From Brugia malayi (lineage: Eukaryota; Nematoda; Chromadorea; Rhabditida; Onchocercidae): a stretch of 64,000 nucleotides of DNA. Of this stretch, positions 62,901 through 64,000 are shown one piece after another (the stretch's first letter is position 1; each line of letters opens with the position of its first letter). Under the pieces are notes generated by a model. It was not told where the DNA came from. It saw nothing but the letters and a program-made list of their open reading frames with translations, and did not search any database. Position numbers and translations under genes: made by a program. The stretch covers positions 13,587,721-13,651,720 of the forward strand of contig NW_025062479.1 of NCBI RefSeq assembly GCF_000002995.4, read 5' to 3'.

Positions 62901-63900
62901 CTTTAACCAAAATTCCACTGAAACTTTAAAATATATTTTTTACAATTCTGTATGTTCCATACGAAAACAAAGTATAAAGCATACTAGAGTACAAAAAATA
63001 ATATACAAAAGCACAAAAAAATACAAAATTTGCCTACTCGAAGCCAAGAATATCGACTACCATCATTAAGAATAGTAGGCCACCACATAACATTCGTTTT
63101 TTTCAAAACATACAACAATTTGTTTCCACCTCCTTGACCAGCCTAAAATTTGCAAATAAGATTGCTGTTAGAGAACTAAGCTATCAAATTGCAATTAATA
63201 ATATTTTCTTTTACTTTTTCCTTTGTCAAATAATATAGGAATAAATAAATGATATAATAAATACAAGAAAAATCTCAGGTTTTAAGAATTATAAGGATTA
63301 TTTTAAATTTTAAGAATTTTGAGAATAAAAAAAAATTACTTTTTCCAGCTCAACATCTGCAAATAATGATAACTGAAATGAATATTCACATCGACCATGT
63401 GCACCAACTCCAGTAGCACGAAATTCAAAAGAGTTGCCCGTTATTGCATAACTAACATCCTGAAAATAATTTTGATAAATAATTCCACCCAAATTATAAA
63501 TAAAAATGATTTCATAATTTGAAAAAAGATTATGAAAAAAAGATGCGAATCAAGTATTAATCTATCATATCTTAAATAAAATAAAATAAAAAAGAAGGAA
63601 AACATGTTTCTGTCTCATCGAATCATATAATGTTCACTTCTTCAAATTAATAATAAATCAAAGAGATCAAATCTAGCATAAATGATAATCTGTTGATATT
63701 TGAAAAAAAGAATAGAAAAAAGAAAAAAAGATGATTGATCATATAAGATTTTGTATTTAAAGGTAAAAAAGAAATGAAAAGATAAAATCTAACCCATGAA
63801 TCTTTTAAATCAATCGTTAGGAAAAGTAATCTTTCGTCTTGTGCCCAATAAACAAACGGACGTCGCGTCGTCATTGTCATTGATTCAGCGGTGAAAATAT
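59924..63900 (-). CDS. HACD3: Very-long-chain 3-hydroxyacyl-CoA dehydratase with CS domain
   Basis: Ten exons agree in phase: 63794-63880, 63340-63459, 63038-63142, 62661-62735, 62465-62558, 62216-62344, 61871-61998, 61583-61692, 60666-60772 and 59924-60123; 384 aa. TATTCAG at 63901-63907 gives a 20-base leader before ATG 63880, suggesting trans-splicing. Residues 8 to about 105 form a CS (p23-like) domain (RRPFVYWAQDERLLFLTIDL, EFRATGVGAHG, WWPTILNDGSRYSWLR), then an acidic linker (FDRFQDPDGSDTEDEYE). Residues 165-384 form the multi-pass PTPLA dehydratase domain. YPVGLLLE supplies the catalytic Tyr311 and Glu318, spaced as in yeast Phs1. This is the HACD3/PTPLAD1 architecture. The enzyme removes water from 3-hydroxyacyl-CoA in the ER fatty-acid elongation cycle. 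A strong donor (G/GTACGT at 59987-59988) lies inside the last exon, so the final 21 residues are the least certain part. Confidence 0.95.
60390..60469 (-). CDS. Possible alternative exon of the dehydratase gene
   Basis: In the intron between the last two HACD3 exons, a TTTATAG acceptor (60470-60476) opens a frame in the correct phase 1. It reads GIVGENIEFNFFWHISK then LAAEYGWIQ and TGA at 60390-60392. A donor-like G/GTTGGA inside it also leaves phase 1, so the block could be a 22-residue in-frame cassette or an alternative last exon. Skipping it gives the normal family sequence around YPVGLLLE and SIPYYYETG. As a last exon it would keep the catalytic pair but remove the final membrane segment. 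Confidence 0.35.
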
Positions 63901-64000
63901 CTGAATATAAAACGAAAATAAACTGAAAATAAGCGAAAAGACCAAAACACTTGTACATTTTTGTAAAATTCTAATAAACTTTTATTTAAATCATAAACTG

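Noticed and set aside
1..64000. Search for transposase, reverse transcriptase, CRISPR array, rRNA or endosymbiont-derived insert
   Set aside because: No conserved catalytic motif, regular spacer-repeat array, rRNA core or bacterial-type open frame was seen on either strand.

Overview
This window is nuclear DNA from a nematode, most likely a clade III spirurid or filarial-type worm. The evidence is the gene content: a near-exact UNC-1 stomatin N-terminus, a class IIa deacetylase like HDA-4, and a six-cysteine C6-type secreted protein. Coding starts sit a few bases after AG acceptors that have no upstream exon, as expected of spliced-leader trans-splicing. Genes have many small exons (60-290 bp) in very AT-rich introns. 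Base composition is roughly three quarters A+T with many poly-A/T runs. The species cannot be fixed from the sequence alone, and nothing looks bacterial, viral or transposon-encoded.

Layout. 1-712 (-): first two coding exons of unc-1, running off the left edge. 713-13806: about 13 kb of AT-rich spacer with GA/CT and CA/TA microsatellites and no gene I can support. 13807-15493 (-): a complete five-exon BTB/POZ protein. 17578-27490 (-): a second BTB gene (BTB plus BACK exons at 23598-27490) with further possible exons at 22309, 18179 and 17578 that could not be joined with certainty. 27510-32971: spacer holding a perfect 69-bp-arm palindrome and several diverged tandem repeats. 32972-39409 (+): a complete 15-exon class IIa histone deacetylase (hda-4), 871 aa. 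39410-45009: spacer. 45010-46072 (+): a small secreted C6-domain protein. 46916-51733 (-): a seven-exon aquaglyceroporin, 313 aa, convergent with the C6 gene. 54443-55294 (+): a possible small secreted cysteine-rich gene or pseudogene. 55295-59923: spacer. 59924-63900 (-): a ten-exon HACD3-type 3-hydroxyacyl-CoA dehydratase with an N-terminal CS domain.

The genes do not form a pathway or an operon; they are independent neighbours on both strands separated by kilobases. I found no new multi-gene system. The points most worth checking are a recent 88-bp tandem duplication that copies the splice acceptor of the first catalytic exon of hda-4, the retained catalytic tyrosine in that deacetylase, an in-frame cassette exon in its regulatory half, a possible alternative exon in the dehydratase, the perfect palindrome at 28937-29083, the candidate cysteine-rich gene near 55 kb, and a high share of AAG splice acceptors (6 of 40 modelled introns).
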